Shown: positions 1 to 11,440, numbered from the stretch's first letter. The stretch: 64,000 nucleotides of DNA from Aselliscus stoliczkanus (GCA_033961575.1 CM066738.1:71161478-71225477); one strand, 5' to 3'. The notes: generated by a model from the sequence alone, not told the origin. Numbers and translations: made by a program.

Positions 1-287
1 CCTCAGGCCTCTGAGAGCACAGATGAGCAGAATAAAAGGCTTATCTGCCTCAACTACAACTTCATTATCCACTTCTAACAGAATATTATACTTAATTTCC
101 AAAAAATCTGTGTAAATATAAAATTTAAAAATACCTCAGAAATCAGGGGAATTTCGGCAGTTTAAGAAGCCTTTATTTTCCCCAATGGACTTTTTTGAAT
201 TAACAAAAATATTTACTTAGAAAGTTATTTGTTCCTAGCAAATAAAATTAGCATGGCATAGCAGGAGGGGCCCTTCATTTGGGAGTC

Positions 288-445
288 AGGGATCCTGAGT
301 ACTTGGCTGATTCTTCTACTAATTCCATGGCCTTCGAAATTCACTTAGGTTTTCTGGGGCCTCTCAGTTTTCTCACCTATAAAGTGGGGGAGCAAGTTGG
401 CTGATCCCTGAGGTCCTTGCAGCTCCCTGATTCTGTGAAATGCAC
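288..445 (+). repeat. MIR SINE remnant
   Basis: The order of MIR landmarks is preserved: a TCAGTTTTCTCACCTATAAA core (from about 365) followed by a GATCCCTGAGGTCCTTGCAGC-type stretch. Divergence is high, as expected for this ancient mammalian family. Ends are approximate. Confidence 0.65.
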
Positions 446-2499
446 GTACCATTAATGACACTGAAGTATTTCGGGAACTGTGGGGGCGGAAGGCTGTTAG
501 CCGAACTAGCTTTTAAACTCAGCACATTGAACAAATGGCTACAAGGCATCTATTAAAAACCTTTTTCATAATTAAGTGTATCCTGTAATCAGTGCTAACA
601 AGAAAGAGCTAATCTTTCATTAAATTCGTTTTTAATTTAATTCTATCCTAATTTAATTTTGCATCACTTAGAATGTATGTTTTTAAATGGATATTTACAC
701 TTTAATGCAGGTGGCTTTGAAATTAATTTGTTCTTTGCATAACCTGATGCAACCTGAGTGCTGAGTCTTCCGGTTTCCTTGGCAATTGTTGCCAACGCCA
801 CAATTCTCTTAAAGCATTTCTTAGATTCCCTGGTGGTTTAGTTGAATGCTTAACAAAATGCAAGGTAACAAAGGGCTCTATGAACAAGGGTTAGATTAGT
901 AGCCTACTCAGATAGAACTGGATGCTGATATTGACCTAAAGCACTCTTTAAATATAAAAGTTTTGTTTTTCTCTTGTACATCACAGTTCGTTAGTTAAAT
1001 GTGTTTCCTGTATTCACCTAGAACTCCCAAGATTTGGATATTTACAAGGAGAGGGTTTATAGATTGAGGAGTTTTCCATTTGCCTGGTGGTTACCACGTG
1101 CCCTAGAAATAAGGACCTAGGATATCCTTACTACGTGTCCAGGAAATACTCAGTTCATCTGCAGCAAATGTGTCATCACCACCTATCCCAGTTTTCCAGC
1201 CTGTCTGGGTTACTGGTGCTGACAGCCATCTTTGGCTCTTTTGCTGACTTCCAGATCCTGCAGAAGCCAAGGGAATTTTGTCCTCACGCCTAAAGGGCAG
1301 CAGCACCTCTTTCTTCAGGCACTGATGGCAGAGAGCAGCCTGGGGTCATCCCTCCTCTGGGCTGGGATTGGTATCAGCCTTCCCCCACTGCAGTAGGAAT
1401 GGGAAGATACCCTCACAGTCTAGCTTTGGGCCCACGGCGCTCAAACTGGCTGGCCCAGGAAGCTATGCTTTTGGAGGGGAAGTGGGGTAATTGTGTGTGG
1501 GCGCTCCTGGACACTTCACCCTGTCCGGAAACCAGTAGAAGCATACTTTTACATTTTCAGAGGTTCTCCCCTCTCCACAGACCATATATTTCTAGAACCT
1601 TCTGTGTGTGTGAGACACAGTTGGGGATATTGAGAAGCCTGCAGAATTAAGCATTTATTTCTGGAGGCAGAAGTGAGGCAATATGGGGTCCTGGGCCTGC
1701 TTTCAGAGAGCTGCCCAAAGAAAACAGAGGGAGGCTCTATCTATCCCCTTGAGACCCAAGAAGACTAAATGTGGGTTTAGAAGCCTGGGAGTGGGATTGG
1801 TGGGTGTTGTCCCCCATTCAAACTCTGCCTGAAGTCCACAGGAAGCATCTAATAAATGCTCTCAGGCAGGGCTCTGCAAGTCTTTAAAATAATCGATTTA
1901 AAATGGAGAATTCAGGATCCTGAGTAAGGGCTGCAGTTTTAACAATGTAGGTGGCAAGTAGTAACAAAATATGTACCCTTTGTAGCTAATGGTCTATTAA
2001 TAAGCAATCACAACACCTGAAATGTATATATGAATAATTACATGTAAGTACATATGCATGAATGTATTTGAACATGTCACTTGACAGTTCATGAATCTCT
2101 TATACACATCATCACATTTAATCCTCACAACAACTCCAGGGAAGTAATATTACTAGTCATAATCAGGGTCTGTTGTGAGTTTGGGGGTAGAAGCTGGGAA
2201 GACTATGGTTTCTGTTGAGGCACCTTGCAGGGTCATAGGGCTATAGACACAGACTGTGGGCCCTGTTCTGATGTAGTGGAGATGACTGCAAGGGGAGCTT
2301 TCCCTGCTGTAAACCCAAGGCCATGGGAACCCCCTTTTCCTGATGAAAGTCATCAACTATTTGATGTCATGTCTTTGCTTTGGTTGGCACTCATTCACTT
2401 TAATGTGATTATTTTCAAGTTAAATTACATTTTGTGCTGTTTTTTATGAAAAAAAAATTTTTAGTGCCTTCTGGGAAAAGGCTTCTGGAAAGACTGGCC

Positions 2500-2711
2500 C
2501 TTCCTAGAGGGGTGGGTAAGGGGATTTGGGGGTGTTGCACATCCTGAGGTCTGGACAAGGGACATTGCCTGATTTCCCTTGAGCTGGACCCTTGGGGGAT
2601 TGTAAAGATTGGAGTTGCTCTGCAGGTCTGTGACCCCTGCCCATCCCCAGCCCTGTGCCCTGACCTGCCCCCACACCCCACCTGCCTTCTGGTTAGGTCA
2701 CATGGTTATTC
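2500..2711 (+). promoter_or_regulatory. CABLES1: Possible promoter of the short CABLES1 isoform
   Basis: This is the segment immediately 5' of the candidate alternative first coding exon. It is C-rich from about 2630 to 2690, with CCCCTGCCC and CCCCACACCCCACC runs of the kind bound by Sp/KLF factors, and an AGGTCA half-site at about 2695-2700. There is no TATA box or CpG island. The call rests on position, not on any decisive promoter motif. Confidence 0.25.
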
Positions 2712-2827
2712 ATGTACCTGAAACCTCAAAGCTCAGAACTGACTGAACTTGAAAGGTGGCGCCAGCCCAGACCTCAGTGTGGCTTTGGGAAGCCGGGTGC
2801 TGCTTTTCGGAGCTTGCTTCCTGAAGC
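2712..2827 (+). CDS. CABLES1: CABLES1 candidate alternative first coding exon (short isoform)
   Basis: An ATG at 2712 is the first methionine after an in-frame TAG at 2694-2696. It opens 38 codons plus two bases (protein starts MYLKPQSSELTELERW) and ends at a strong donor, GC|GTAAGT, at 2827/2828. The two leftover bases match the phase of the acceptor at 3771, giving an Ala codon (GC+A) and then CRTLSGSP. The spliced product would be 366 residues. From memory, human CABLES1 has a long form of 633 residues and a short form of about 368 whose unique N-terminus replaces everything before this same junction, so geometry and length agree. The start context is weak (T at -3 and T at +4). An overlapping upstream short frame starts at 2702. 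The peptide has no motif I recognise. It could be a chance open frame next to a cryptic donor, but the combined coincidence of start, phase, donor and length argues for a real exon. Confidence 0.62.
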
Positions 2828-3770
2828 GTAAGTTCTCGAGTACCCACTTCCGATGGCTGGATCCGCCCTTCAGGCCCATGGTCAGAAAAGTTTAAGTAAA
2901 CAAAAAAAATTTGGTAGCAAAAAACAAAATAGAAAAGTCACAGCTCTCTTTTTAAAGAAAACACTCAACTTCAGACTCTTTTTAGTTGAGTTTTTTTGCT
3001 TTTTTTACCCTTGGTGTTGCAGCTGTGTAACTTAGAATTTGCCAGGTAACTTTGGAAAAAAATATACACAGATAAGATCTTTTCATCCTGTGGTCTGTTC
3101 TGTCAGTCCTGTAGTGCAAGCACATGTTGTATATTCCAGACAAAAATAATTTGAATCAAAGTCATTTTGTTCAACAAATATTTATTTAAAATCTATTTTA
3201 AAAAGAAAAGAAACAGCCATTAGCTGGGTCTTTGATTCTCAAAGTAAAGCTGGGACTTCCAGGCCTAGTCAAGTTGAGAATTGAAGCAGCTATCTAGGTA
3301 GGTCAGGCCCAAGCCCTGCTACAGAAGAAAAATGATTTGGGGTTGCTTTTAAACTGAATTTTCCAGTGTTTTTCCTCTCTAAGTTCTTTGAATTTACCAT
3401 TTTCTAAATCCTTTAAATACACAGTTTTTTTTGTTCCCGTTACCTGTGTTGATATAGGAGGATTCTTTTTAAGATGACAAGAAAGAATAATGTCTTTGGA
3501 ATCCGCGTAGGTTATGTTATTGTAACTGAGGACAATAGTTTTCATTAGCTGGCTTTTCAGAGACCCATATAAATTATTATCAGTATTATCAAGGAAGTTG
3601 TCTGTCATTGGGTTTTTTTTTCAAGCTTCCTTGCTTCCAGCCATATTGTCCTCATTATCGTTGGGGTGACTCAAACCATTTGTCTGGTCTTTCCTTCCTG
3701 TCTTTGTGTAGAGATGCTCAGCTGTCCAGCAGGCAACTGACTGTGTTTTTGAAATGACTTTATTTTTCAG

Positions 3771-3863
3771 ATGTCGAACTCTCTCAGGTTCGCCCAGACC
3801 AAAGAACTTTAAGAAGATTCATTTTATCAAGAATATGCGGCAACACGATACCAGGAATGGCAG
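3771..3863 (+). CDS. CABLES1: CABLES1 internal coding exon (junction exon shared by long and short isoforms)
   Basis: CABLES1 is an adaptor that links Cdk5, Cdk2 or Cdk3 to the tyrosine kinases Abl and Wee1. It promotes inhibitory or activating Tyr15 phosphorylation and restrains cell growth. This exon encodes CRTLSGSPRPKNFKKIHF and onward through NMRQHDTRNG, which I recognise from the family just upstream of the conserved C-terminal half. The acceptor is TTTTTCAG and the donor is CAG|GTACTA. The first base completes a codon begun in the previous exon and two bases are left over at the end (phase 2 on both sides), so skipping this exon would keep the frame. The serine/threonine-rich basic start (RTLSGSPRP) resembles a proline-directed kinase site, which is inference. 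The next exon lies 17.3 kb downstream. Confidence 0.95.
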
Positions 3864-6800
3864 GTACTACACTAATAAGCTGCTTGCCAGGCTCTCAGTT
3901 GTAGGAAGGTGTGGTCCAGTGGGTAAGGGAGGAAGGGACTGTTTGAATGGCCAGACCTCAGCCACATGAAGCACATGCTGTTAAGATGAACAGGGTCTCT
4001 TGTAACTTCCCAAACAGACTAGTTCCACCCCATTCCCATCAGAATCATCCAGAGAAGTCTATAGGAAATAATACTCCCTAACACTGACCACAGGCCTGGT
4101 GAGATTTTTTTTAGATTATCCACAAACTGAATTTTTAATAGTACTCAAAAATATTTTTATAGAAAACTTTGAACAGAAAACAGTTGAGTTTTTGTTTTGG
4201 GGTCCCTCCCCTGTTTTTCTGCTTTGTTGGGTTTTGTTTTCTTTTTTCACTGGGGCTGTGTGCTCTGGTCAGTAAATGTCCCACCAGATGCACTTGGTTT
4301 TGGTGCTGGCTTTGAAGACTCTTAGGAGAGTAGCATGACGACTTTGCCAGTAGATCTCTTGGGCACTAATTCAGATTCCCAGGTTGCTGACATCTGGAGC
4401 TTGTGTTTCACCAGCTCTTCAGTTGCTCTTTTGGAAAGTGCTGTTAAATGAAAATTATCGCATTTGAAATTTATATGACCTTGATATTAAAAGTATCCTA
4501 GTGACAAATAGACCAGAATCATTATCGCTGGCATGTTTGTGATTGAATGGCTAAGACCATTCATGGCAGCCTGAGGGTAGCTCTGGAACAGAGCTCCAAG
4601 ATCTCTTGATGTTCCCTGATGCTCTGTACCCCTCCATACTCCTTAGAGACACCTCCTCCCCACTGACGTGTGACCTGGAGAGTGGGTTCCCTTGAATGGG
4701 GGAGTTGTAGACCCATCCCAGAGCAGAGTTCCTGCTCAAAGACAGTTTTTTTGATCTTCTGAATTACAGAAGACCATTAGTACTCTAATCTATACCAACT
4801 GAAAATTGCTAAAAAGTCATTAGACTCATGGAATGATTAAGCATTATACAGCATTACTGTAATTTGGTGTAAAACACACTATATGATGTGAATAATACAC
4901 TAACAACTACAATTTTTAAAGACTTGTTTTCTTGAAGTTTATGCATACTTTTTAAACCCTAGTTGAATAGGGAACAGTTTTATGGCTATTCATTGATTTT
5001 GGAATAGCAAAATTGAGCTCTCTCATCAAATAACTTTTACATAGTCAGTATATATTTCTATTTTAAGTACAGAGCTTTTGTTAAAATGTTCCCAACTGTC
5101 ATCTGTTAAATAAAATATTCTGAATGTCTCTGTCTCTCCTCCTTACTCTCACTGTTACAATTATTGTGCCTTATTCATTTAACCACTGTGTTTTTCTTGT
5201 CTTTTGTGGCTCTTAATTACCAAATCCAAGCCTTACTCATGCCATTTTTACTGTATTTGTTCATCATTTCTTTACATTTGTGTTTGTTTTCATAATCTCT
5301 TTAACCATAAAATAAGCATAGAAAGCCTTTAATTCCTAAATAAAATCAATGACAAAACCAAATGAATGGGCCACATTAATAGTATTCCCTATTATCCTGG
5401 TGCTGTCAAGGTTCAACTAAGTCAGATAACTGCCTAGCATGGTTCAGTAGTGAGAGGATGTAATTAATAAAAGATTTGGACTAACGGGATTGCCGGTGTA
5501 CATTATGAAGCCACCTGCCTTGGCATGCCCTTGACCCAGGAACAATATAAACAGTCCGGAAAGCATGCAGTTTTGCTGAGGAACTTTCAGAGGGAGCCGG
5601 GAGAGACTGTTAGCTTATCTGAAGATCTGAGAACTGGAATTTAGGACAGGAAAGCAAGCTCTTGGAGCTGTGGTGGGAACCACAGGCAGGAGGCTGTGAG
5701 ATGGCCAGTTGTAACTGCCCAGGTGAGAACTGCTTTTCCTGTGCCAAAGGAAGACGAAAGGACTGGAGGTACTCTCCTTCCCCCACTCTGGTTTATGAGC
5801 AGGCTGTTCTTAGATGAAAGAAAAAACCCAGGAAGATACAGGAAGAGAGTAGGATTTCTGAGGTGACAGAAGGAAATTGTGGTCAAGAGCTGATGAATGG
5901 GAGGATGTGACCCAGCCTTTTGAGAAAGGAAAGGAGAATTACCCACACTGTCTCTGGGCAGCAGGCAGGAGGCTGTCCTGATGGAGGGTGGCTAGGGACA
6001 CGTGGATAAGCTCCTGGCCAGCAGTGGTGGGTAGGAGGGATCCTGAGCAGAGATCCTCCTGCTCGGAAGGGAGGGGCTGGTGCGATGGCCGCGGCGGGGT
6101 CCTGGTTCCCTCGCCTCCGGTGTAGAGAGACATACATAACAGCGCACAAGAGGTTTGCCTGCCCGTGTTGGGACGGAATGAGGCTTTACGGAGAAGGCTG
6201 GAAGTCTTCATTAAAGGCCTTGAAGTCCTGACTGGAAACAGAATGGCCTGAGTTACTGGAATGTTTGCCTGTCCTTACACCCGGGGAAGAGACACTGAAA
6301 AGGAGCCTGCACAGTGCCAAGTCCCACAGCGGGCTCCCCCAGCCTGGGCGATTTCAGTCCCTGCTGCAGCTCCCACTTCTGCGCAAACTCTGTGCCCAGA
6401 TCCCAAGTCTCCTGGTGACCTCTGACCGGCACAGACTAGCCTTTCAGACCGTAGGCCAGGCCTGGGGCCTGCTTGCTGTCTGGCTCTGAAGACTGATGTT
6501 GAGGTGCCTCCATCCACAAGTGCACTGGTGTGTGGCGGGGGCCCTGCATCAAGGAAGAATTGGGCTCCTGTCTCATCAAGCTGACAGGATGAAAGGGGAT
6601 CATCTGTCTTGAGACTCATTGTCTGACCTGTGAGTGTTAAATTTTAAGATAGAAAGGGGAAGAGATAATAGAAGATGAGCATCAAATATGGTAAATACTT
6701 GTGTTATTGAAAAAACAGAACACCCAAGTCGACCTCATGATCAGTAATATCAGGATAGCTGCTTAGAAATAAAGGTTGGGGCCTTGGCTGGCTCCATGCT

Positions 6801-7380
6801 AACTGAGTTCTCTCTATGATATTAGACAAATCCCAGCTGGCATGTGAACCACACTAGAAGGTGTGGTTCTGATGAAAGAAGGAGTCTACTTGAAGTAAAA
6901 ATCATCTTCATCTGTCTGGAATCAGTGAATCCTGTGAGGCTGGATTAGGGACGTGCTAGAAGGCTTTATATGCGGCGAAAGTGCAGAGAACCAAGCTGAG
7001 TGTGTTTTGGAGTCATGCTGCAGACCTTTGGGCCCAGTGAAGCTAAGGACGGAGCCTGGACAGTTGACAGACCCAGTAATGGAAGCTTCTGCTCCCCTGT
7101 TCAAACCAGACGGTGTGATAAGTTCTTTACTGGCCCTGCTGGGTGTTGCATCTTCTAGCAGGTAGGGAAAGTGGTGATGGGAGCTGCCACACTCCAGTTC
7201 TTCTTCTGCCTTTACCACAGACACAGGTTGGCGATGGGGAAGTCACGTTGGACTTGATAGTTGGAAAAGAAAACAGTGCTTGACTAGGTTTTAGGAAGAC
7301 ATTTTAGAAAGTTCAAACTAAGAAATGAATTCCTGTAGCTGCTACCATACTGCCAAAAGGGATTATAAAATTATGAATAT
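3864..7380. other. CABLES1: Intron, largely unique sequence
   Basis: This is the first 3.5 kb of the 17.3-kb intron. I see no exon, and most of it is not assignable to a repeat. A small CpG-dense patch occurs at about 6060-6120, inside otherwise ordinary sequence. Open frames near 5640-6620 on the minus strand are at most 114 codons and overlap one another in different frames, so I take them as chance. Confidence 0.6.
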
Positions 7381-7384
7381 CATA

Positions 7385-7604
7385 AAGTGATAATGGATAC
7401 ATTTATTGAGTGCTTACTGGGTGCCAGGCTCTAAATTCTTGATCAGCTTTGTTTCATTAATTCAAGTCAATGGATGTTCATTGAGTAAATGAATGGAAAG
7501 ACCTTTTAATGAGTTTCAGTCTTCAGGACTAAATCTCGAAAAATGGAAAGCATTAGGAAATGCACATAGTCCTGGAAACAACCTTATAAGGGAATGGTTA
7601 CTAT
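7385..7604 (-). repeat. MIR/L2-type remnant, left part of an interrupted copy
   Basis: The segment starts with the reverse complement of a MIR 3' end (ACATTTATTGAGTGCTTACT, then GTGCCAGGCTCT). It resumes at about 7575 with ACAACCTTATAAGGGAATGG, the next part of the same consensus. The continuation is found beyond the LTR, at about 8123, so a later insertion split this copy. Confidence 0.55.
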
Positions 7605-8122
7605 TGTGTTAGTCAGAATAATGTCCCCCTGCCCCACCCAAAGAAGTCCATGTCTTATCTCCAAGACCTGTGAATATGTTAGGTTATATGGTAATGGAGA
7701 ATTAAGGTGACAGATGGAGTTGAGATTGCTGATCAGCTGTCCTTTAAATAGCAGGATTATCCTGGCTTATCTGGGTGGGCTCCATGTCATCACAAGGGGC
7801 CTTAAAAGTGGAAGAGGGAGGCCAGAGAGTCAGTGTCAGGGTAATACAATGTGAGAAAGCCTCAACTGCCCATTACTGGCTTTGAAGATGGAGAAAGGGG
7901 CCATGAGCCAAGGAATGCAGCAGCCCCTAGGAACCAGAAAATGCAAGAAAATTATTCTCCTTTACAGCTTCCAGTGGGAACCAGCTCTGCCAACACCTTG
8001 ACTTTAGCCCTGTGAGACCCATTTCAGACTTCTGACCGTCAGAACTGTAAGAGAAGAAATGCATGTTGTTTTTAGTCACTAACTTGTGGTAATGTTACCG
8101 CAGCCATAGGAAACTAAAACAC
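7605..8122 (+). mobile_element. MaLR-type (MLT1-like) solo LTR remnant
   Basis: The sequence runs from TGTTAGTCAGAATAATG through GAAGATGGAGAAAGGGGCCA (about 7884) to a 3' end with AGAACTGTAAGAGAAGAAAT and AGCCATAGGAAACTAAAAC. Those landmarks in that order are typical of mammalian MaLR LTRs. Length is about 515 bp. No clear target duplication remains. It is inserted inside an older MIR copy. Confidence 0.7.
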
Positions 8123-8230
8123 TCCTCATCCCAATTTACAAAGGAGGAAACTAGAACATTTAGCAGGAAAGGGGGCTAGGGTAGTGGTGGAATATAGATC
8201 CAGGCATCAGATTCCAAAGTTGCTTCTCAT
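8123..8230 (-). repeat. MIR remnant, right part of the interrupted copy
   Basis: CCTCATCCCAATTTACAAAG and GAGGAAACTAGAACATTTAG (8145 on) continue the reverse MIR consensus that stops at 7604. This shows the order of insertions: MIR first, LTR second. Confidence 0.55.
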
Positions 8231-8426
8231 AACTGAAGGGGGAAGGGTGGGAGATTAAAAATCCATACACTGTAAAACAGCATGTTGTGGTGAATTTTGA
8301 GAAAACTATTGAATTCTGATTTTTAAAACTCATTAGCTAAAGGCCAAAGACGGATGAAAGAGTGGCAAACATGTAAGAATATTGTGAGGAAGATTCAAGT
8401 TCAGAATAAAGAATGACATAAAGGAA

Positions 8427-9087
8427 AGATATTTGGAACCTTTGTGCATTGCTGGTGGGAATGTAAAGTTGTGCAGTAATTGTGGAAAATAATTTGGCAA
8501 TGCCTCATAAAGTTAAACATAAAATTACCATATGACTCAGCAATCCCACCACCAGGAATATGCCTAAAATAATTGAAAAGAGAAACTCAAATAGATACTT
8601 GTAACAAATGTTCATAGTAGCATCATTCACAGTAGCCAAAAGGTAGAAACAACCCAAGTGTCCATCAAAATGGATGAACAAAATGTGCTATATAAATACA
8701 TAGGAATATTACTCAGCCATGACAAGGGGGTGAAGTGCTGATACATGCTGCAATGTATATGAACCTTGAAAACAATATGCTGATTTAATTAAGCCAGACA
8801 CAAAACCACATAGTGTATGAGCCATTTATACAAAATATCCGGAATAGGTAAATCCACAGAGACAGAAAGTAGATCAAAGTTTGGATTGGGGGCAGGGGGA
8901 GGTACGGGAGCAAGTTATTGCTAAATGGTTGCAGAGTTTCTGCTTGGGACAATGGATATGTTTTGGAAATAGATACCATGGGTGGTTGCACAACCTTGTG
9001 TGTGTACTTAATGACATTGAATTGTACACTTAAAATGGTTAATGGTATATTTTATGTTATATATATTTTTGTCACAGTAAAATAAAA
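8427..9087 (+). mobile_element. L1 (old, L1M-type) 3' end fragment
   Basis: The fragment runs from TTTGTGCATTGCTGGTGGGA through GTGTCCATCAAAATGGATGA and GAATATTACTCAGCCATGAC to ATTGTACACTTAAAATGG and a final AAAATAAAATG. This is the end of L1 ORF2 plus the 3' untranslated region. Frames are broken and no open reading frame of note remains. It lies in sense orientation in the CABLES1 intron. Confidence 0.85.
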
Positions 9088-9244
9088 TGTCAGTGATAGC
9101 CATGGGGCTTTTAAAACCATGCTCAGAAAGAGGGAAGGGAGGGTAAATTCATGGGGTTGATGGTACAAAGGAGTAGATGTCAGTTGCTGGCCTAGTTTTA
9201 GTTTCTCTAACAAGTAGAATTGTGAAATGTAGACCAAACAAAGC

Positions 9245-9345
9245 AATGTGCTGGGCACACAGTAGGCACTCAATTAGTGTTTGTAGACTAAATGGAGCAG
9301 CCTTTTAAATGAGTTTCAGTCTTCTGGACTAGATCCTGCGGAATA
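9245..9345 (+). repeat. L2 3'-end fragment joined to a short local repeat
   Basis: GTGCTGGGCACACAGTAGGC followed by ACTCAATTAGTGTTTG is an L2-type 3' end. The adjoining 9301-9338 matches 7502-7538 in about 33 of 38 positions. Confidence 0.55.
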
Positions 9346-10464
9346 GCAAGAATTCAGAAGAAATAATCATTAAAACACCATGGAGAATAAAAGAAGCTCT
9401 AAGTTAATGCTAGGCAAATGTTGCCTTCAAAAAGTCGGAAAGAAACTGAGGTGGGAGCAGAGGGTAAATTCTAATAATCCGACTAGGAAGCCCAGAGCGG
9501 ATTGCTGCCTGAGTTCTGGAATGGATTGTGAAACAGATGGTTTGGGTGCTTTTAGAGAAGAGTGAAGTTTGCTAACAGTCAATATGACTTCACTGAGAAA
9601 AAGTCATGGTAAGTTAGCGTCATCTCCTTACTGATAGAATAACTAGGTTAGTAAATTAGGGGACTGCCATAGACATGACACTTGGTGTCAGCAGAATGTT
9701 ACACTGCACACACTCTTACAGCTGGTCCCAGTGGATACAGTGGGGAACTGTGGGCTGGGCGGTGGCGAGTCAGGAGAGCCTGCAGGCAGCTGAGAGTTGT
9801 TAGCTGATGATTGTTAGCCTGAAGCGGGATGTAAGGAAGCTAGGAGTGAAGGCCAGTAAGCCTTGCTGGCCTTGGGGAAAACCAAAAGCAGCAGGGAGAG
9901 GAGAATTTGTTACAGAGGAGAACCAAGCTCAGTTACTTCAACAGCTGGAAATGCAAGGCACAGTGCACCGAGATGGGATTTAGCAGGAATAAATGATTTA
10001 CAGTACGGGATAGAGACTTCTCAGGAGCTCATTGGAAAAAGTATCTTGGAATTCAGATTAACACCATGTTCCTTAGAGGCTAAGAATGAGATGTAACTAC
10101 AGAGTGAGCTAATTTAGCATGTCCGAATAGCAGGATAGCATCACAGAAATATATCACTTTTGCACCCAGCCAGGGTCAGATCAGCATGATTGTCACCTTT
10201 TAAGACATTGGATTAGTATTGGATGGCCTCTTTGCGGTGGGCTTGGATTTTCCAATCCTTTTTCCCATGTGATGGATGACACATAGCAAGTGGCAACAGC
10301 CACAGGTCCTGTCTCATTTCATTGAAACACCTCTGTGTGAGCTGCCATTTTTTCTGGAAGGAGACATGTGCATCCAGTTAGAAGGTGCCTTAATAAGATG
10401 GTTCCTTCACTGCAGAGAATGCAGTGATACCATTTCAAAGTGTTTAGTCCATTCAGCACCTAGG
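9346..10464. other. CABLES1: Intron, unique sequence
   Basis: No exon or recognised repeat is visible. The two short + strand frames (9380-9565 and 9863-10096) have no motif I recognise. Confidence 0.5.
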
Positions 10465-10800
10465 TACTGACACCCGCTCTGTGCTGACACTGTTTTAAGT
10501 GATGTGATATATCTGTGAATACAGCAAAGATCCTGCTTCGAGGAGTTACAGGCAGATGACACACAAGTGAATTTATCCTGTCAGAGATGAGAGAGGTGTG
10601 CTGTGAAGGAAAACAAGCAGCCGAGGGGCTGGGGGTGTGGAGGCAGGGCCTGTGGTAGGCCAAGGCTTCAAAAATGGGGATACCTGTGAGCAGAGGTGAG
10701 CAAGATGAGGGGGCCAACCCTGTGCTATTTCAGCAGGGAAGAATGTTCAGGGTGGATGGAACAGCAATTGCAGAGTCACTGAGGCTGGAGCATTTGGGGT
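10465..10800 (-). repeat. L2 LINE remnant
   Basis: The pattern is that of a reversed L2 3' end: CACTGTTTTAAGTGATGTGA, GATCCTGCTTCGAGGAGTTA (10529 on), then a stretch with GAATGTTCAGGGTGGATGGA and GTCACTGAGGCTGGAGCATT. Divergent, with approximate ends. Confidence 0.6.
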
Positions 10801-10936
10801 GAGCCAGAAGAGCTGTAGGAAAGCCGGTGTGGATGAGTCAGAGGGAGAGGGAGAGAGAGAAAGGAGATGAGTCCTCGCGTCACCAATCTAGTTACCTAGT
10901 GATCTAGGGAGACCTAGTGCAAAGGGTCTGGCTGCT

Positions 10937-11440
10937 TGTTGCACCAAAGCCAAAACTTGAGAGCTGAGGTTGGCGGAAAGGAAAGCAGGCTTTATTCCAA
11001 AATGCCAGCGTTAAGGGAAGACAGTGGACTCCCTGTCACAAAGACTGCCTTCCTCTCTTAACACGGCCAAAAGGTTTTATAGGCACGTAAAGAGGGGCAG
11101 AGCAAGGGAAGGAGATGTTGGCCAGGCAACTCCAGGAAAAAGAGCTTTCTAGAGGCTGGTCTGCCCCAGGGTCAGGAGTGAACCCCATACAGATGCAACC
11201 CTCCCCCCACCATGTTACCTGGCCAGATGTGCACACACTGGTCCAAAGTAAGCAGAACCCTTGGAACTGGTATGCATACTAAGTGCACAGTAAACAGTCA
11301 TCAACGTTTGCAGGGAGGAGAGGGAAGCAAAGAGAGGAAAGAAAAAAAACTTTGAAAAAGTCCCAAGCCAAACCACTGTCAAATCAAATTGCATCAGCAG
11401 TTTAAATTTCAAAAATAGAAGATTCAGGGTCACTGTTACA
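10937..11440 (-). mobile_element. Candidate solo retroviral-type LTR, antisense
   Basis: On the + strand the segment begins TGTTGCACC and ends CTGTTACA, so the LTR would read TGTAACAG to GGTGCAACA, the usual TG...CA form. Near the left edge, GCTTTATTCC is the reverse complement of a GGAATAAAGC polyadenylation signal at the expected R-region position. Length is about 504 bp. I find no matching target duplication and cannot name the family. No internal retroviral genes are present. Confidence 0.45.

Larger units (their letters stand above)
1..2711. other. CABLES1: 5' flanking intron of the long CABLES1 isoform
   Basis: No coding exon of the long isoform is recognisable here. A MIR fragment sits at about 288-445. 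Positions 540-800 are AT-rich unique sequence, with a short palindrome at 779-795. The remainder is unique sequence carrying only short chance frames. The last 200 bases precede the candidate alternative first exon and could contain its promoter. They show no TATA box and no CpG island. A short frame from an upstream ATG at 2702 closes at a TGA about 42 bases later, overlapping the proposed start out of frame. Confidence 0.6.
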
